Of a stretch of 64,000 nucleotides of DNA, positions 7,884-16,149 are shown one piece after another. The stretch covers positions 1,488,001 through 1,552,000 of the forward strand of contig NZ_OU015321.1 of assembly GCF_907163105.1 (NCBI RefSeq), read 5' to 3'. Under the pieces are notes generated by a model. That model was not told where the DNA came from. It ran no database searches and saw only the letters and a list, made by a program, of their open reading frames with translations. Source of the stretch: Cloacibacterium caeni. Lineage in GTDB: Bacteria > Bacteroidota > Bacteroidia > Flavobacteriales > Weeksellaceae. Position 1 is the stretch's first letter, and each line of letters begins with the position of its first letter. A program made the translations under genes and the position numbers.

Positions 7884-8876
7884 ATGGAGAAAAGAGAAAA
7901 CTGGGTAGATCAGGCAAGAGGTTTTGCAATGTTTTTGGTAGTTTATGGGCATAATTTTCCAGTTACCGAAAAGTATATTTATAGTTTCCATATGCCTCTT
8001 TTTCTCATCATTTCTGGCTTTTTTTCCCCAGAGAAACCAGCATATACATTTTTGCAAAAAAAATTCAGAACCATTATAGTTCCTTATTTTTTTTGGGCAA
8101 TATTTCTTTTTGTCTTTTGGATTATTTTAGGCAAAAATTTCGGAGATAGTGCTACAAAAAATTTATCAATCACAAAAAATTTTATTGGTATATTTTTTTC
8201 TCAAGGAGGCCAAGAGTATATGGATTGGGGAATTCCTATGTGGTTTCTTCCTAATCTATTTTTGGCATTTTTGTTTTTGTTTTTTTGCAAATTGTATTTC
8301 AAAAAAAAATGGTTTTTTGCCGTTTTAGTATTAACTTTTTTGGGAATTTTGTATTCCAAGTTATCAGATATTCCTTTATTTTGGAGTATAAATATAGCTT
8401 TGGTGTCTTTGTTTTTTGTGGCTATTGGAAAACAAATTTATATAACAATCAACAAAACCTCCAAAAAAAAGCGCATTTTTTGGATGATTATTTTCTTTAT
8501 TATCAATATTTTACTATTCCAGTACAAGGCTAATGTTAAGGTAGATATGTACCAATCTATTTATGGAAACGAAATTTTATTTTTTGCAAATGGTTTTTTT
8601 GGAAGTTTAGCCTTTTTACTGCTGTTCAAAAATTTTCCTTATTTTCGGTTTTTAGAAATTATTGGCAAGTTTACCCTTGTTATTCTAGCTTTACAAATTT
8701 TGGCGATGTCTTTGATTAAACTTTTTTTATGGAAAGCATTACATATCAGCAATTTTCAATTTTCAGAATTTCAGAAATTATATTTTTCGATTATTCAAAT
8801 AATCATCTTGTTGCCAATTGGCTTTATTATTAATCAATACATTCCTTTGCTTAATGGAGGCTCAAAAAAAATATAA
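7884..8876 (+). CDS. Acyltransferase 3 family membrane protein
   Basis: 330 residues, about ten hydrophobic spans. The start at ATG 7884 gives MEKRENWVDQARGFAMFLVVYGH, the typical first block of acyltransferase-3 enzymes (R-G-x-x-x-x-x-V-x-x-x-H); FHMPLFLIISGFF follows. Such proteins O-acetylate surface sugars or lipids from the membrane. Its end overlaps the next gene by 23 bp, so both envelope-modifying enzymes are translationally coupled. The sugar or lipid acceptor is unknown. Confidence 0.88.
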   Translation: MEKRENWVDQARGFAMFLVVYGHNFPVTEKYIYSFHMPLFLIISGFFSPEKPAYTFLQKKFRTIIVPYFFWAIFLFVFWIILGKNFGDSATKNLSITKNFIGIFFSQGGQEYMDWGIPMWFLPNLFLAFLFLFFCKLYFKKKWFFAVLVLTFLGILYSKLSDIPLFWSINIALVSLFFVAIGKQIYITINKTSKKKRIFWMIIFFIINILLFQYKANVKVDMYQSIYGNEILFFANGFFGSLAFLLLFKNFPYFRFLEIIGKFTLVILALQILAMSLIKLFLWKALHISNFQFSEFQKLYFSIIQIIILLPIGFIINQYIPLLNGGSKKI

Positions 8877-10365
8877 AAACCAGCTGTTATTTCATACTTT
8901 TATGAACATCATTTTTTTGATTTTCATTACATTTTCTACGTTTTATCACATTCCGCTGAGTGGTTTACAAGATCGGTTCAGTTATTTAGGATTACTTGTC
9001 TTTCTTCAATTTACAATATTTGGATTTTTGTACTTTCTTAGCTTAAACCGATTGATTTTTTATCTTTTTTTTCCAATATTGTTTTTGATTGGTAGTATTT
9101 CTTCTTTTTTTGTTTATACGCAAGATATTGTTATCAACGAGGGCGTTGTGAGAGCTACTCTAGAAACAAAATCAGATGTAGTTTCGGATTTAATAAGTTT
9201 ACCTTTTATTGTTTACTTAGTGGTTCTTTTTGTATTTATTTTTTTTATTCTAAAAAAATACCAATCACTAGAAAACAACTTTTTAAAATCGCCAATTACG
9301 ATTTTTGCAACATTATCATTAATCATATTTGTTGTTGTAAGTTACAAAAAACCTTCTATTTTTTCTAATAGGCTACCTTACAATGTTTATTATGGTATAA
9401 AAGAATACTACAAAAAACCAGATTTAGAATTTTTGAAAATTAATAATTCAGTCATTTCAAAATCTGATACTTTGCAAGTTGTTTTTGTTATTGGAGAAAG
9501 TTTACGTGCAGACCATTTGCCAATGAATGGCTATTACCGAAATACAATGCCTTACTTATCAACAAGAAAAAATGTTTTTTCTCTTAAAAAAGTTTATACC
9601 AACAAAACATACACCGCTATCAGCGTCCCACAAATCCTTACTAACCAATCTATTACAGATTCAGTTGGTCATAAATTTTATTCTTTGATTGATGTTTTGA
9701 ATTCTGCAAAAATAAATACATATTGGATAGGAAATCAAACACCAGAAATAAGTTATTTGCCATTTATAAAATTTTCAAAATTTCGGAAACTTATAGACCC
9801 TTATCATTCAGAATTTAGTTTTCACAAGAAATTAGATGATCATATGTTAAAGCCTTTTTATAAATATTTTTCTAAACAAGAGAAGCAATTTATAACACTT
9901 CACATGATGGGTAGTCATTGGTATTATGAGAATAGATATAGCGAAAATTTTAGAAAGTTTAAACCTACAATTCACAGCAAATATGTAAAGGCAAATTCTA
10001 ATCAGGAGATGATCAATTCTTATGATAATACCATTTTGTTTTTGGATTATTTTTTAGAAAATATCATTAGAAATATTGAAAAGCAAAATACAAACACGCT
10101 ACTTATTTATCTTTCGGATCACGGAGAAGCTTTGGGAGAAAACGGAAATTGGCTACACGCACAAGAATCTGAAAGCATCAAAAATCCTGCAGCTATCATT
10201 TGGTTTTCGGAGAAATTTTATCAAAACAATAAAGAAAAAGCTCTAAAAATTGCTTCTATTGAAAATAAAAAAATGACTACAGATTTTTTGTATCACACGG
10301 TTTTAGGTTTATTTGATGTAAAAGGAGTTGCAATAGACCCCAAAGAAAATATTTTTAAAAAATAG
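8854..10365 (+). CDS. Phosphoethanolamine transferase (EptA-like, sulfatase fold)
   Basis: 504 residues. Start chosen at ATG 8854 (MEAQKKYKNQLL), inside the end of the acyltransferase gene. Five N-terminal membrane spans are followed by a periplasmic alkaline-phosphatase-superfamily domain: VFVIGESLRADH near residue 208 (metal Glu), KTYTAISVP near 251 (Thr nucleophile), and SDHGEALGE near 420 (metal Asp-His). Members transfer phosphoethanolamine to lipid A or to surface glycans, changing surface charge and polymyxin response. Coupling to an acyltransferase suggests joint decoration of one envelope molecule. Confidence 0.88.
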   Translation: MEAQKKYKNQLLFHTFMNIIFLIFITFSTFYHIPLSGLQDRFSYLGLLVFLQFTIFGFLYFLSLNRLIFYLFFPILFLIGSISSFFVYTQDIVINEGVVRATLETKSDVVSDLISLPFIVYLVVLFVFIFFILKKYQSLENNFLKSPITIFATLSLIIFVVVSYKKPSIFSNRLPYNVYYGIKEYYKKPDLEFLKINNSVISKSDTLQVVFVIGESLRADHLPMNGYYRNTMPYLSTRKNVFSLKKVYTNKTYTAISVPQILTNQSITDSVGHKFYSLIDVLNSAKINTYWIGNQTPEISYLPFIKFSKFRKLIDPYHSEFSFHKKLDDHMLKPFYKYFSKQEKQFITLHMMGSHWYYENRYSENFRKFKPTIHSKYVKANSNQEMINSYDNTILFLDYFLENIIRNIEKQNTNTLLIYLSDHGEALGENGNWLHAQESESIKNPAAIIWFSEKFYQNNKEKALKIASIENKKMTTDFLYHTVLGLFDVKGVAIDPKENIFKK

Positions 10366-10387
10366 CCTACTTTTGAGTACAACAAAT

Positions 10388-10430
10388 AAAAAAAGCCAGC
10401 TCATAATTTAATGAAACGGCTTTTTTGTGA
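10388..10430. terminator. Candidate bidirectional terminator between convergent genes
   Basis: AAAAAAGCC (10388-10396) pairs with GGCTTTTTT (10419-10427) around a roughly 22-nt loop. A-tract and T-tract serve both strands. The loop is long, so confidence is moderate. Confidence 0.5.
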
Positions 10431-10439
10431 TTTTTTCAT

Positions 10440-11690
10440 TTATTTCTTTCTATAAAAAACTTTCTTTTTCGGTTTTTTAAAATTGATGTCTTCTTTTTTC
10501 TGAGGCTTTGGTTTAGGAACAAAAGGTTTATTGTTAGAATCTCTTTTTTGCTCAACTAATTTTTCAGGATGAAAAGGATGATTTTTTACTACAGGAATTT
10601 TCTTCCCGATGAGTTTTTCGGTATTTCTCAAGTTCACTAAATCAAGACCATCTACAAACGAAATAGAAGTACCTTCTGCTCCCGCTCTTCCCGTTCTACC
10701 AATTCGGTGAACGTAAGTTTCAGAAACGTCTGAAAGCTCAAAATTAATCACATATTTTAAATCGTCAATATCAATTCCTCTTGCTGCAATATCTGTTGCC
10801 ACCAAAACTCTTGTTTTCTTATTTTTGAAATTACTCAGCGCGGTTTGTCTGGCATTTTGAGATTTATTTCCGTGAATCGCTTCTGCTGAAATATTATCTT
10901 TATGAAGTTTTCTAGCGATTTTATCAGAACCGTGTTTTGTTCTGGCAAAAACCAATACTTGGTCTAACTTTTCGTCTTGAAGAATGTGTGTCAGTAAATC
11001 TAATTTATCGTCTTTTTCTACAAAATAAATCGATTGATTAATCGTGTCAGCAGTTGAAGAAACAGGAGCAACTTCTACTTTTACAGGATTTCTGAGCATA
11101 GAATTCGCCAATTCTTGAATTTCTTTAGGAAAAGTCGCTGAGAAAAATAAAGTTTGTCTTTTCGGCGGAAGCAACTTCACTACTCTTTTCACATCGTGAA
11201 CAAAACCCATATCGAGCATTCTATCTGCTTCATCCAAAACAAAAATTTCTAAATTTTTGAGCGAAATAATACCTTGATTGATAAAATCGAGTAATCTTCC
11301 TGGAGTGGCTACTAAAATATCAACCCCTTTTTTCAGAGCTTGTTCTTGAGCGCCTTGTTTTACGCCTCCAAATATTACCAAAGTTTTCAGTGGCAAATGT
11401 CTTCCGTAAGCTTTGAAGCTTTCTTCAATTTGAATCGCTAATTCTCTGGTTGGCGTAAGAATTAAAGCCTTAATTTGATGGTTTTTGGTGTTTTTATGAT
11501 AAAGATTTTGCAAAATAGGAATGGCAAAAGCTGCAGTTTTTCCGGTTCCTGTTTGAGCAGTTCCTAGTAAGTCTTTGCCTTCTAATAAATGTGGAATCGC
11601 TTGTGATTGAATAGGTGTTGGTTTTTCATAACCTTCTTGGATAAGCGCATCAAGGATGGGCTTAATCAATTGTAAATCTGTAAATAACAA
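10440..11690 (-). CDS. rhlE: DEAD-box RNA helicase, RhlE-like
   Basis: 416 residues, complete helicase core: Q motif PTPIQ near 24-28, Walker A AQTGTGKT at 45-52, DEAD at 153-156, SAT in FFSATFP near 183, and HRIGRTGRAG near 325, then a short Lys/Pro-rich tail. It unwinds RNA in ribosome assembly and decay. The reading frame begins at a TTG (11690) with an in-frame stop just upstream and no ATG before the conserved MxFxDL start, so a TTG start is likely. The IS element lies 329 bp upstream and is read in the same direction. Confidence 0.92.
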   Translation of the reverse strand: MLFTDLQLIKPILDALIQEGYEKPTPIQSQAIPHLLEGKDLLGTAQTGTGKTAAFAIPILQNLYHKNTKNHQIKALILTPTRELAIQIEESFKAYGRHLPLKTLVIFGGVKQGAQEQALKKGVDILVATPGRLLDFINQGIISLKNLEIFVLDEADRMLDMGFVHDVKRVVKLLPPKRQTLFFSATFPKEIQELANSMLRNPVKVEVAPVSSTADTINQSIYFVEKDDKLDLLTHILQDEKLDQVLVFARTKHGSDKIARKLHKDNISAEAIHGNKSQNARQTALSNFKNKKTRVLVATDIAARGIDIDDLKYVINFELSDVSETYVHRIGRTGRAGAEGTSISFVDGLDLVNLRNTEKLIGKKIPVVKNHPFHPEKLVEQKRDSNNKPFVPKPKPQKKEDINFKKPKKKVFYRKK

Positions 11691-12019
11691 ATGTTTAAAT
11701 TTTAAAAATGTGTGCGGGCGAAGTATTTTACTTCAACATTTTTTGCGCAAAAATCTGTTAATTATTTACAGATATTTGAAAAAGTATCTTCTACTTTGGC
11801 TAAAGAATGCCGCGAATAATGGGACAAAGATAGTCTTTTAGAAATAAATGAAAAAAGAATTATTTATAAACCACAAAAGAGACAAAAGAAATACATGAAA
11901 ACAAGTACTTCAAAAGTAAAAAAAGTAAAATATTTCGCTTTTTTTACTTTTGAATAGCTTATCAACTAAAGATTTTTTTTGCTTTTGCGGATTAAAAATA
12001 AAATTTTAAATAATTATTA
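11691..12019. other. 329-bp spacer upstream of rhlE
   Basis: No coding frame of merit. It holds a T-rich leader of rhlE and an inverted repeat at 11910-11952 (TCAAAAGTAAAAAAAG paired with CTTTTTTTACTTTTGA), which would form a long A/T-rich hairpin and could stop transcription arriving from the IS element. A segment near 11860-11900 has the low-complexity AAACCACAAAAGAGACAAAA phrasing found in other spacers here. I see no -7 box I would trust. Confidence 0.5.
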
Positions 12020-12053
12020 TGACTAATCCTAAAATAGGTTTACAAGTTTTACA

Positions 12054-12899
12054 TTAAAATACCAATCCGGAAGATATTGATTTTCCGGATTTTTTGTGGA
12101 TTGTTTCCGGGGTTTTCATCTTCAGACTAAGATGTGGTCTTTTGTTGTTGTAAATATAAATACTTTCTTTAACCATTTGTTTTAAATCCTGAATGTTTTT
12201 GCATTTATAAATTAAAAATTCCTGCTTCAATATTCCGTTTATTCTTTCTGCCAAAGCATTTTGATAACAATCATAGCCATCTGTCATTGAGGGTTTTATT
12301 TTGTTTTCAACAAGTACTTTCTGATACACTTCTGAGCAATATTGCAATCCCCTGTCTGAGTGATGAATAAGCGGAAGATGTGTTGTTCTGTTTTTAACGG
12401 CCATTTTCAGAGCTTTGACTACATTTTCAGCATTCATATTTTCACTTAATTCGTAACCCATTATTTTTCTGCTGTAAGCATCCGTAACCAAAGATAAATA
12501 ACAGACATTCGTTTTGGTTTTTATATAAGTGATATCGCTTACAAATACCTGTTCTTTTCTTTTTAGGCAAGTCGTTTTCAAAAGGTTGGGGTGTTTTCTG
12601 AGCCAGTGTTTGGAGAAAGTTGTTCTTGTATATCTTTTCTTAGGATAAATAAGCAGGTTTTCTCTTCGTAAATAATTGAACAGCGCATCTCTGCCTATTT
12701 TTATCTTTTCAAGCTTGAACTTATTTTTAAGCAAATAATAAAGTTTTCTTGTTCCTATTCTGGGCTGTTCTAAACGAATCTCCTCAACGAATTGTTTAAC
12801 TTTCTCCAATTCTTTTTCCCGAACACATAATCTTTGGCGCTGCTGGTAAATGGCTTGTCTGCTTATCCCAAACAATCTGCAGATTTTGGATAAACTCAA
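12054..12899 (-). CDS. IS3-family transposase OrfB (DDE integrase core)
   Basis: 281 residues. An N-terminal HTH-like start (ICRLFGISRQAIYQQRQR) and HTH_21-like region lead into an rve integrase core with D122 (SDITYI), D182 (HHSDRG) and E218 (NALAER), giving the exact DD(35)E spacing of IS3. Its first codon TTG at 12899 overlaps the end of OrfA; the sequence AAG-AAA-AAG-GAT-TGA before it is a suitable slippery site for -1 frameshifting, so the active protein is probably the OrfAB fusion. Confidence 0.95.
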   Translation of the reverse strand: MSLSKICRLFGISRQAIYQQRQRLCVREKELEKVKQFVEEIRLEQPRIGTRKLYYLLKNKFKLEKIKIGRDALFNYLRRENLLIYPKKRYTRTTFSKHWLRKHPNLLKTTCLKRKEQVFVSDITYIKTKTNVCYLSLVTDAYSRKIMGYELSENMNAENVVKALKMAVKNRTTHLPLIHHSDRGLQYCSEVYQKVLVENKIKPSMTDGYDCYQNALAERINGILKQEFLIYKCKNIQDLKQMVKESIYIYNNKRPHLSLKMKTPETIHKKSGKSISSGLVF

Positions 12900-13285
12900 T
12901 CCTTTTTCTTGGAGTTGTCTGACTGTTTGGGCGTAAACTTTTTTCGGATCTGTGTGCCGTATTGCTTGTCGGAGATATCAATCATCATATTGAGAACTTT
13001 GGTTTTCAGTTTCTCATCAGCTAATTCTTTCTCTAATCTTTTAATCTTTTCGGCGGGTGTTTCTTTGGATTGTAACATGGTATGAATGGTGGGTTTGCTC
13101 CAATCTAAATTACCATATTTTCTGAGCCAAACCAAAACGGTGCTTCTACCTTGGATACCGTAATGTTGTTGTGCCTGTTTGTAAGTGAATTCGCCCTTTT
13201 CTACACGGCTTACAATACCTAATTTAAAAGCCATTGTGTAATCTTGTTGTGTACGCTTTTCTACTGTCTTCTCTCGATTTTCCAT
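12896..13285 (-). CDS. IS3-family transposase OrfA (HTH protein)
   Basis: 129 residues. A helix-turn-helix (YTMAFKLGIVSRVEKGEFTYKQAQQHYGI, then GRSTVLVWLRKYG) recognises the terminal repeats; the second half is a leucine-rich coiled coil (KIKRLEKELADEKLKTKVL) for multimerisation. It ends in KKKD-stop at the slippery A-rich run that joins it to OrfB by frameshift. OrfA alone normally dampens transposition. Confidence 0.93.
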   Translation of the reverse strand: MENREKTVEKRTQQDYTMAFKLGIVSRVEKGEFTYKQAQQHYGIQGRSTVLVWLRKYGNLDWSKPTIHTMLQSKETPAEKIKRLEKELADEKLKTKVLNMMIDISDKQYGTQIRKKFTPKQSDNSKKKD

Positions 13286-13334
13286 AATAAGTCTATTGGG
13301 TGTAAACTTATTTTAGGACGGGTCAATATGTACT

Positions 13335-13366
13335 AAAAAAGCGCTCAAAAATGAACGCTTTCTTTA
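13335..13366 (-). terminator. Terminator of the hpt-adk-obg operon
   Basis: On the minus strand AAAGCG...CGCTTTTTT forms a hairpin (GAAAGCGTTC / GAGCGCTTT) ending in T residues. The IS element ends only 9 bp beyond it. Confidence 0.75.
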
Positions 13367-13371
13367 TTTTT

Positions 13372-14355
13372 TTATCCGTGTAATTTTTTCCAGATAACGT
13401 CTTTCAGTTCTACTAAACCTTCTTGAGTAACTCCTGAAAAGAATAGCGGTTTCAGTTTTTCTGGAAACTCTGCGGTGATTTCTTTTTTCAATTCATCATC
13501 TAGCAAATCTGATTTAGAAATAGAAAGAATAATGTCTTTATCAATTAATTCTGGATTGTATTCTTCTAATTCATTCAGTAGAATTTGATATTCTTTGTAA
13601 TGATCTTCAGAATCGGCAGGAATCATAAAAAGCAAGATTGAATTACGCTCAATATGTCTTAAAAATCGATGACCAAGACCTTTTCCTTCTGCAGCTCCTT
13701 CAATAATTCCGGGAATATCTGCCATTACAAAAGACTTGAAATTTCTGTATTCTACAATTCCTAAATTGGGAGTCAATGTAGTAAAAGCGTAATCTGCGAT
13801 TTTTGGTTTTGCCGCAGAAACAGCAGATAAAAGTGTAGATTTCCCAGCATTTGGAAATCCTACTAATCCTACATCTGCTAAAATTTTGAGTTCAAAAACC
13901 ACGTAACCTTCTTCACCAGGCATTCCTGGTTGTGCATATCTTGGAGTTTGATTGGTAGAAGATTTGAAATGCTCGTTTCCAAGACCACCCATTCCTCCTT
14001 TCATGATGATGATTTCTTGTCCATCTTCCATGATTTCTCCAATAATCTCGCCTTCTTCATTTTTGGCAATTGTACCGATAGGAACATTAATGTAAACATC
14101 TGCTCCATAAGCTCCAGTCAATTGGTTTTTGCCACCATTTTCGCCGCGTTCTGCCTTTACATGACGCGTATAACGAAGCGGAAGCAATGTCCATTCCTGA
14201 GCATTTCCTCTCATAATAACATGTCCTCCTCTTCCTCCATCGCCACCATCAGGTCCACCTTTGGGAATATATTTTTCTCTACGAAGGTGCGCAGAACCAG
14301 CACCACCGTGACCTGATTTACAATGTATTTTTACGTAATCTACAAAATTGCTCAT
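13372..14355 (-). CDS. obg: Obg family GTPase
   Basis: 327 residues, essential ribosome-associated GTPase for 50S maturation and stress response. Start placed at ATG 14355 ([20 protein letters not shown]), the conserved Obg beginning; the frame extends 11 codons upstream through repeat sequence only. Glycine-rich Obg fold at 1-158, G1 GFPNAGKST at 166-174, G3 DIPG in [19 protein letters not shown]4 SKSD, then the end of the G domain. It lacks the C-terminal OCT domain of Bacillus Obg, as is common in this phylum. Last gene of the operon after adk. Confidence 0.96.
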   Translation of the reverse strand: MSNFVDYVKIHCKSGHGGAGSAHLRREKYIPKGGPDGGDGGRGGHVIMRGNAQEWTLLPLRYTRHVKAERGENGGKNQLTGAYGADVYINVPIGTIAKNEEGEIIGEIMEDGQEIIIMKGGMGGLGNEHFKSSTNQTPRYAQPGMPGEEGYVVFELKILADVGLVGFPNAGKSTLLSAVSAAKPKIADYAFTTLTPNLGIVEYRNFKSFVMADIPGIIEGAAEGKGLGHRFLRHIERNSILLFMIPADSEDHYKEYQILLNELEEYNPELIDKDIILSISKSDLLDDELKKEITAEFPEKLKPLFFSGVTQEGLVELKDVIWKKLHG

Positions 14356-14357
14356 AT

Positions 14358-14437
14358 TTTTTTGCTTTCGGCTTTCAGCTTTAAGCAATCTGCTTTTAAA
14401 ATTTTACGCTGAAAGCGGATTGCTGATCGCAGATTGC
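14358..14437. repeat. Dispersed repeat (GCTTTC/GCAATCTGC family) between adk and obg
   Basis: Contains GCTTTCGGCTTTCAGCTTT, AAGCAATCTGC, GCTGAAAGC and GGATTGCTGATCGCAGATTGC, partly self-complementary. The same words occur at 15018-15062, 15478-15516 and inside polA. Confidence 0.75.
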
Positions 14438-14438
14438 A

Positions 14439-15017
14439 TTATTTTATTTTTTCTACTTCGGCAAAAAGTTTTTCAGAAATTTCAGAGATTTCTCCTACTC
14501 CACTAATTTCTACATATTTGCCTTGTTGTTTATACAGTTCTGCTACTTCAGCAGTTTTAGCATAATATTCTTCTATTCTGTGTCTGATGATGCCTTCTTC
14601 ACTATCATCTACTCTGCCAGAAGTTTCACCTCTTTTTACTAATCTTTGCACTAAGATTTCGTCTTCTACAATAAGTGAAAGGCATACAGAAATTTCTGAA
14701 TGTAATTGTTCTTTTACAATTTGGTCTAAAACTTCAGTTTGGTAAGAAGTTCTTGGGAAACCATCGAAAATGAAACCATTAGCTTCTGTAGGTTTTTTAA
14801 GCTCATCTACTAACATATTAATGGTTACTTGGTCTGGAACCAATTCTCCTTTGTCAATATAGTATTTAGCCAATTTTCCTAATTCCGTATCATTTTTCAT
14901 GTTAAAACGGAACAAATCTCCTGTAGAAATTTGCTTAAGGTTAAATTTTTCAATTAGGTTTTGTGCTTGGGTTCCTTTACCACTTCCTGGAGGACCGAAT
15001 AGAACGATGTTTATCAT
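14439..15017 (-). CDS. adk: Adenylate kinase
   Basis: 192 residues; converts ATP + AMP to 2 ADP. Start at ATG 15017 (MINIVLFGPPGSGKGTQ); P-loop GPPGSGKGT at 8-16. NMP-binding segment STGDLFR; FDGFPRTSYQ; a short LID (RGETSGRVDD) instead of the zinc/long LID, so it is the short-LID form. R-H-R-I-E-E-Y closes the core. It lies between the four-helix-bundle gene and obg on the minus strand, with repeat sequence on both sides. Confidence 0.97.
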   Translation of the reverse strand: MINIVLFGPPGSGKGTQAQNLIEKFNLKQISTGDLFRFNMKNDTELGKLAKYYIDKGELVPDQVTINMLVDELKKPTEANGFIFDGFPRTSYQTEVLDQIVKEQLHSEISVCLSLIVEDEILVQRLVKRGETSGRVDDSEEGIIRHRIEEYYAKTAEVAELYKQQGKYVEISGVGEISEISEKLFAEVEKIK

Positions 15018-15062
15018 TTTTAGCATTCGGCAATCTGCTTTTAGCTTTCAGCTTTGCAATGC
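15018..15062. repeat. Dispersed repeat upstream of adk
   Basis: GCATTCGGCAATCTGCTTTTAGCTTTCAGCTTTGCAATGCC region; imperfect palindrome using the same GCAATCTGC and GCTTTCAGC words as the repeat before obg. Confidence 0.7.
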
Positions 15063-15087
15063 CAATTTTTTTTATGGTTAATACTAT

Positions 15088-15465
15088 TTATCTATTTTTC
15101 TTTTTATTGATATCTTCTTCAATTTTGAGAATTAGTTTTGAGATTTTCATTTTTAATTCTTCTGCTTTTGGAGTTAATTCTATAAATTTCTCTTCTGATA
15201 TATAATTCAAATCTTTTGAGAGCAAAAGTATATATTCTACTTCAAATGCAGAACCAGATGCATTTCTCAAAAATCTTTTAAAATCTTCATCACTTCCTCT
15301 GCCACAACCTTCTACTATGTTTATTCCTATAGAACTTGATGCTCTTCTAATCTGCGATGTAAGCCCAAATATTTCTTCTTTTGGAAAACTTTCAGTTATT
15401 TTATAAACTTCTAAAGTCAATAAATGACTCAATTTCCAAATATCATATTTTTTATAATCACGCAT
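15088..15465 (-). CDS. Four-helix-bundle protein of the S23/IVP family
   Basis: 125 residues. The order RDYKKYDIWKLSH, L-T-S-Q-I-R-R-A-S-S-S-I-G-I-N-I-V-E-G, then F-x-R-F-L-R-N-A-S-G-S-A-x-E-V-E-Y matches the family first found in intervening sequences of 23S rRNA genes and related to the avd protein of diversity-generating retroelements. Here it is outside any rRNA gene and without a reverse transcriptase, in the midst of a housekeeping operon (hpt upstream, adk downstream), flanked on each side by copies of the same dispersed repeat. Function unknown; basic surface suggests nucleic-acid binding. The position suggests it came in as a mobile unit. Confidence 0.9.
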   Translation of the reverse strand: MRDYKKYDIWKLSHLLTLEVYKITESFPKEEIFGLTSQIRRASSSIGINIVEGCGRGSDEDFKRFLRNASGSAFEVEYILLLSKDLNYISEEKFIELTPKAEELKMKISKLILKIEEDINKKKNR

Positions 15466-15477
15466 TTTGATTATTAG

Positions 15478-15516
15478 TTTTTTTTGCTGATTGCTGATTG
15501 CAGAAAGCTGACTGCA
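15478..15516. repeat. Dispersed repeat between the IVP gene and hpt
   Basis: TTGCTGATTGCTGATTGCAG followed by AAAGCTGACTGCAATC. The 16-bp GCTGATTGCTGATTGC is also inside polA near 26.0 kb. Confidence 0.75.
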
Positions 15517-15517
15517 A

Positions 15518-16072
15518 TCAATGATTTATTCTACCATCTTCTAATTGGTACAAATCTGGTAAGTTTCTTCCTAATTCATCATAATCTAATCCATAACCCA
15601 ACACGAATTTATTAGGAATTTCTTTGGCTACATAATGTATTTTGAAATCTTTTTTATAGACTTCTGGTTTTAGTAAAAGTGTTGCCACTTTTAGAGATTT
15701 TGGTCTCTGTGTATTTTCGAAATAATTGTATAAACTTTCGATGGTATTTCCTGTATCTACAATATCTTCCATTAAGATAATGTGTCTTCCTTCTACTTCT
15801 TTTGTCAAGTCCATTTTCTTGTAAACAATCCCTGTAGATTGAGTTCCAGCATAAGAAGACATTTGGATAAATGCCAATTCGCATTTCCCTGGATAATACT
15901 TTAGAAAATCAGAAAAAAACATGATTACACCGTTCAAAACCCCGATAAAAACAGGCGTTTCATCTTTATAATCTTCGTAAACTTTTTCTGCAAGACTTTT
16001 TACGATTTCTTGAAGTTCGTCGTGCTTAAGGTAAGGCACGAAAGATTTGTCGTGAATTTGTATGCTTTCCAT
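15518..16072 (-). CDS. hpt: Hypoxanthine phosphoribosyltransferase
   Basis: 184 residues; salvages hypoxanthine/guanine with PRPP to IMP/GMP. PRPP-binding motif EDIVDTGNT at 102-110 within IILMEDIVDTGNTI; early GVLNGVIMF loop; C-terminal KFVLGYGLDYDELGRNLP block binds the purine. The start MESIQIHDKSF is usual. First gene of the hpt-(IVP)-adk-obg run on the minus strand. Confidence 0.96.
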   Translation of the reverse strand: MESIQIHDKSFVPYLKHDELQEIVKSLAEKVYEDYKDETPVFIGVLNGVIMFFSDFLKYYPGKCELAFIQMSSYAGTQSTGIVYKKMDLTKEVEGRHIILMEDIVDTGNTIESLYNYFENTQRPKSLKVATLLLKPEVYKKDFKIHYVAKEIPNKFVLGYGLDYDELGRNLPDLYQLEDGRINH

Positions 16073-16088
16073 AACTTGTTGTAAGTCG

Positions 16089-16096
16089 CAAATTTA
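16089..16096 (-). promoter_or_regulatory. -7 box TAAATTTG for hpt
   Basis: TAAATTTG on the minus strand ends 16 bp before the hpt ATG. Matches TAnnTTTG. Confidence 0.55.
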
Positions 16097-16149
16097 CAGA
16101 AATTTTAGGAATTTTGGAGGGTAAATTTGGTTAAAAGGTATATATTTCT

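Larger units (their letters stand above)
12020..13325 (-). mobile_element. Complete IS3-family insertion sequence, about 1.3 kb
   Basis: Two overlapping transposase frames are bounded by imperfect terminal inverted repeats: the left end reads TGACTAATCCTAAAATAGGT and the reverse complement of the right end TGACCCGTCCTAAAATAAGT, 16 of 20 identical. Both frames are open and the DDE triad is intact, so the copy looks functional. No clean target duplication is seen (left flank TTA, right flank TAT), which may reflect drift or an end misplaced by a base or two. It lies between rhlE and the terminator of the obg operon and interrupts no gene. Confidence 0.92.

Noticed and set aside
11656-11841. Plus-strand frame upstream of rhlE
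   Set aside because: Overlaps the helicase start in antisense, has no domain, and its content is that of an A/T-rich spacer.
12017-13328. Target-site duplication of the IS3 element
   Set aside because: Flanks TTA and TAT do not match; shifting the ends by a base gives no convincing duplication either.
15088-15465. Diversity-generating retroelement (avd-like gene)
   Set aside because: No reverse transcriptase, template repeat or variable repeat is nearby; the gene is a solo four-helix-bundle protein.
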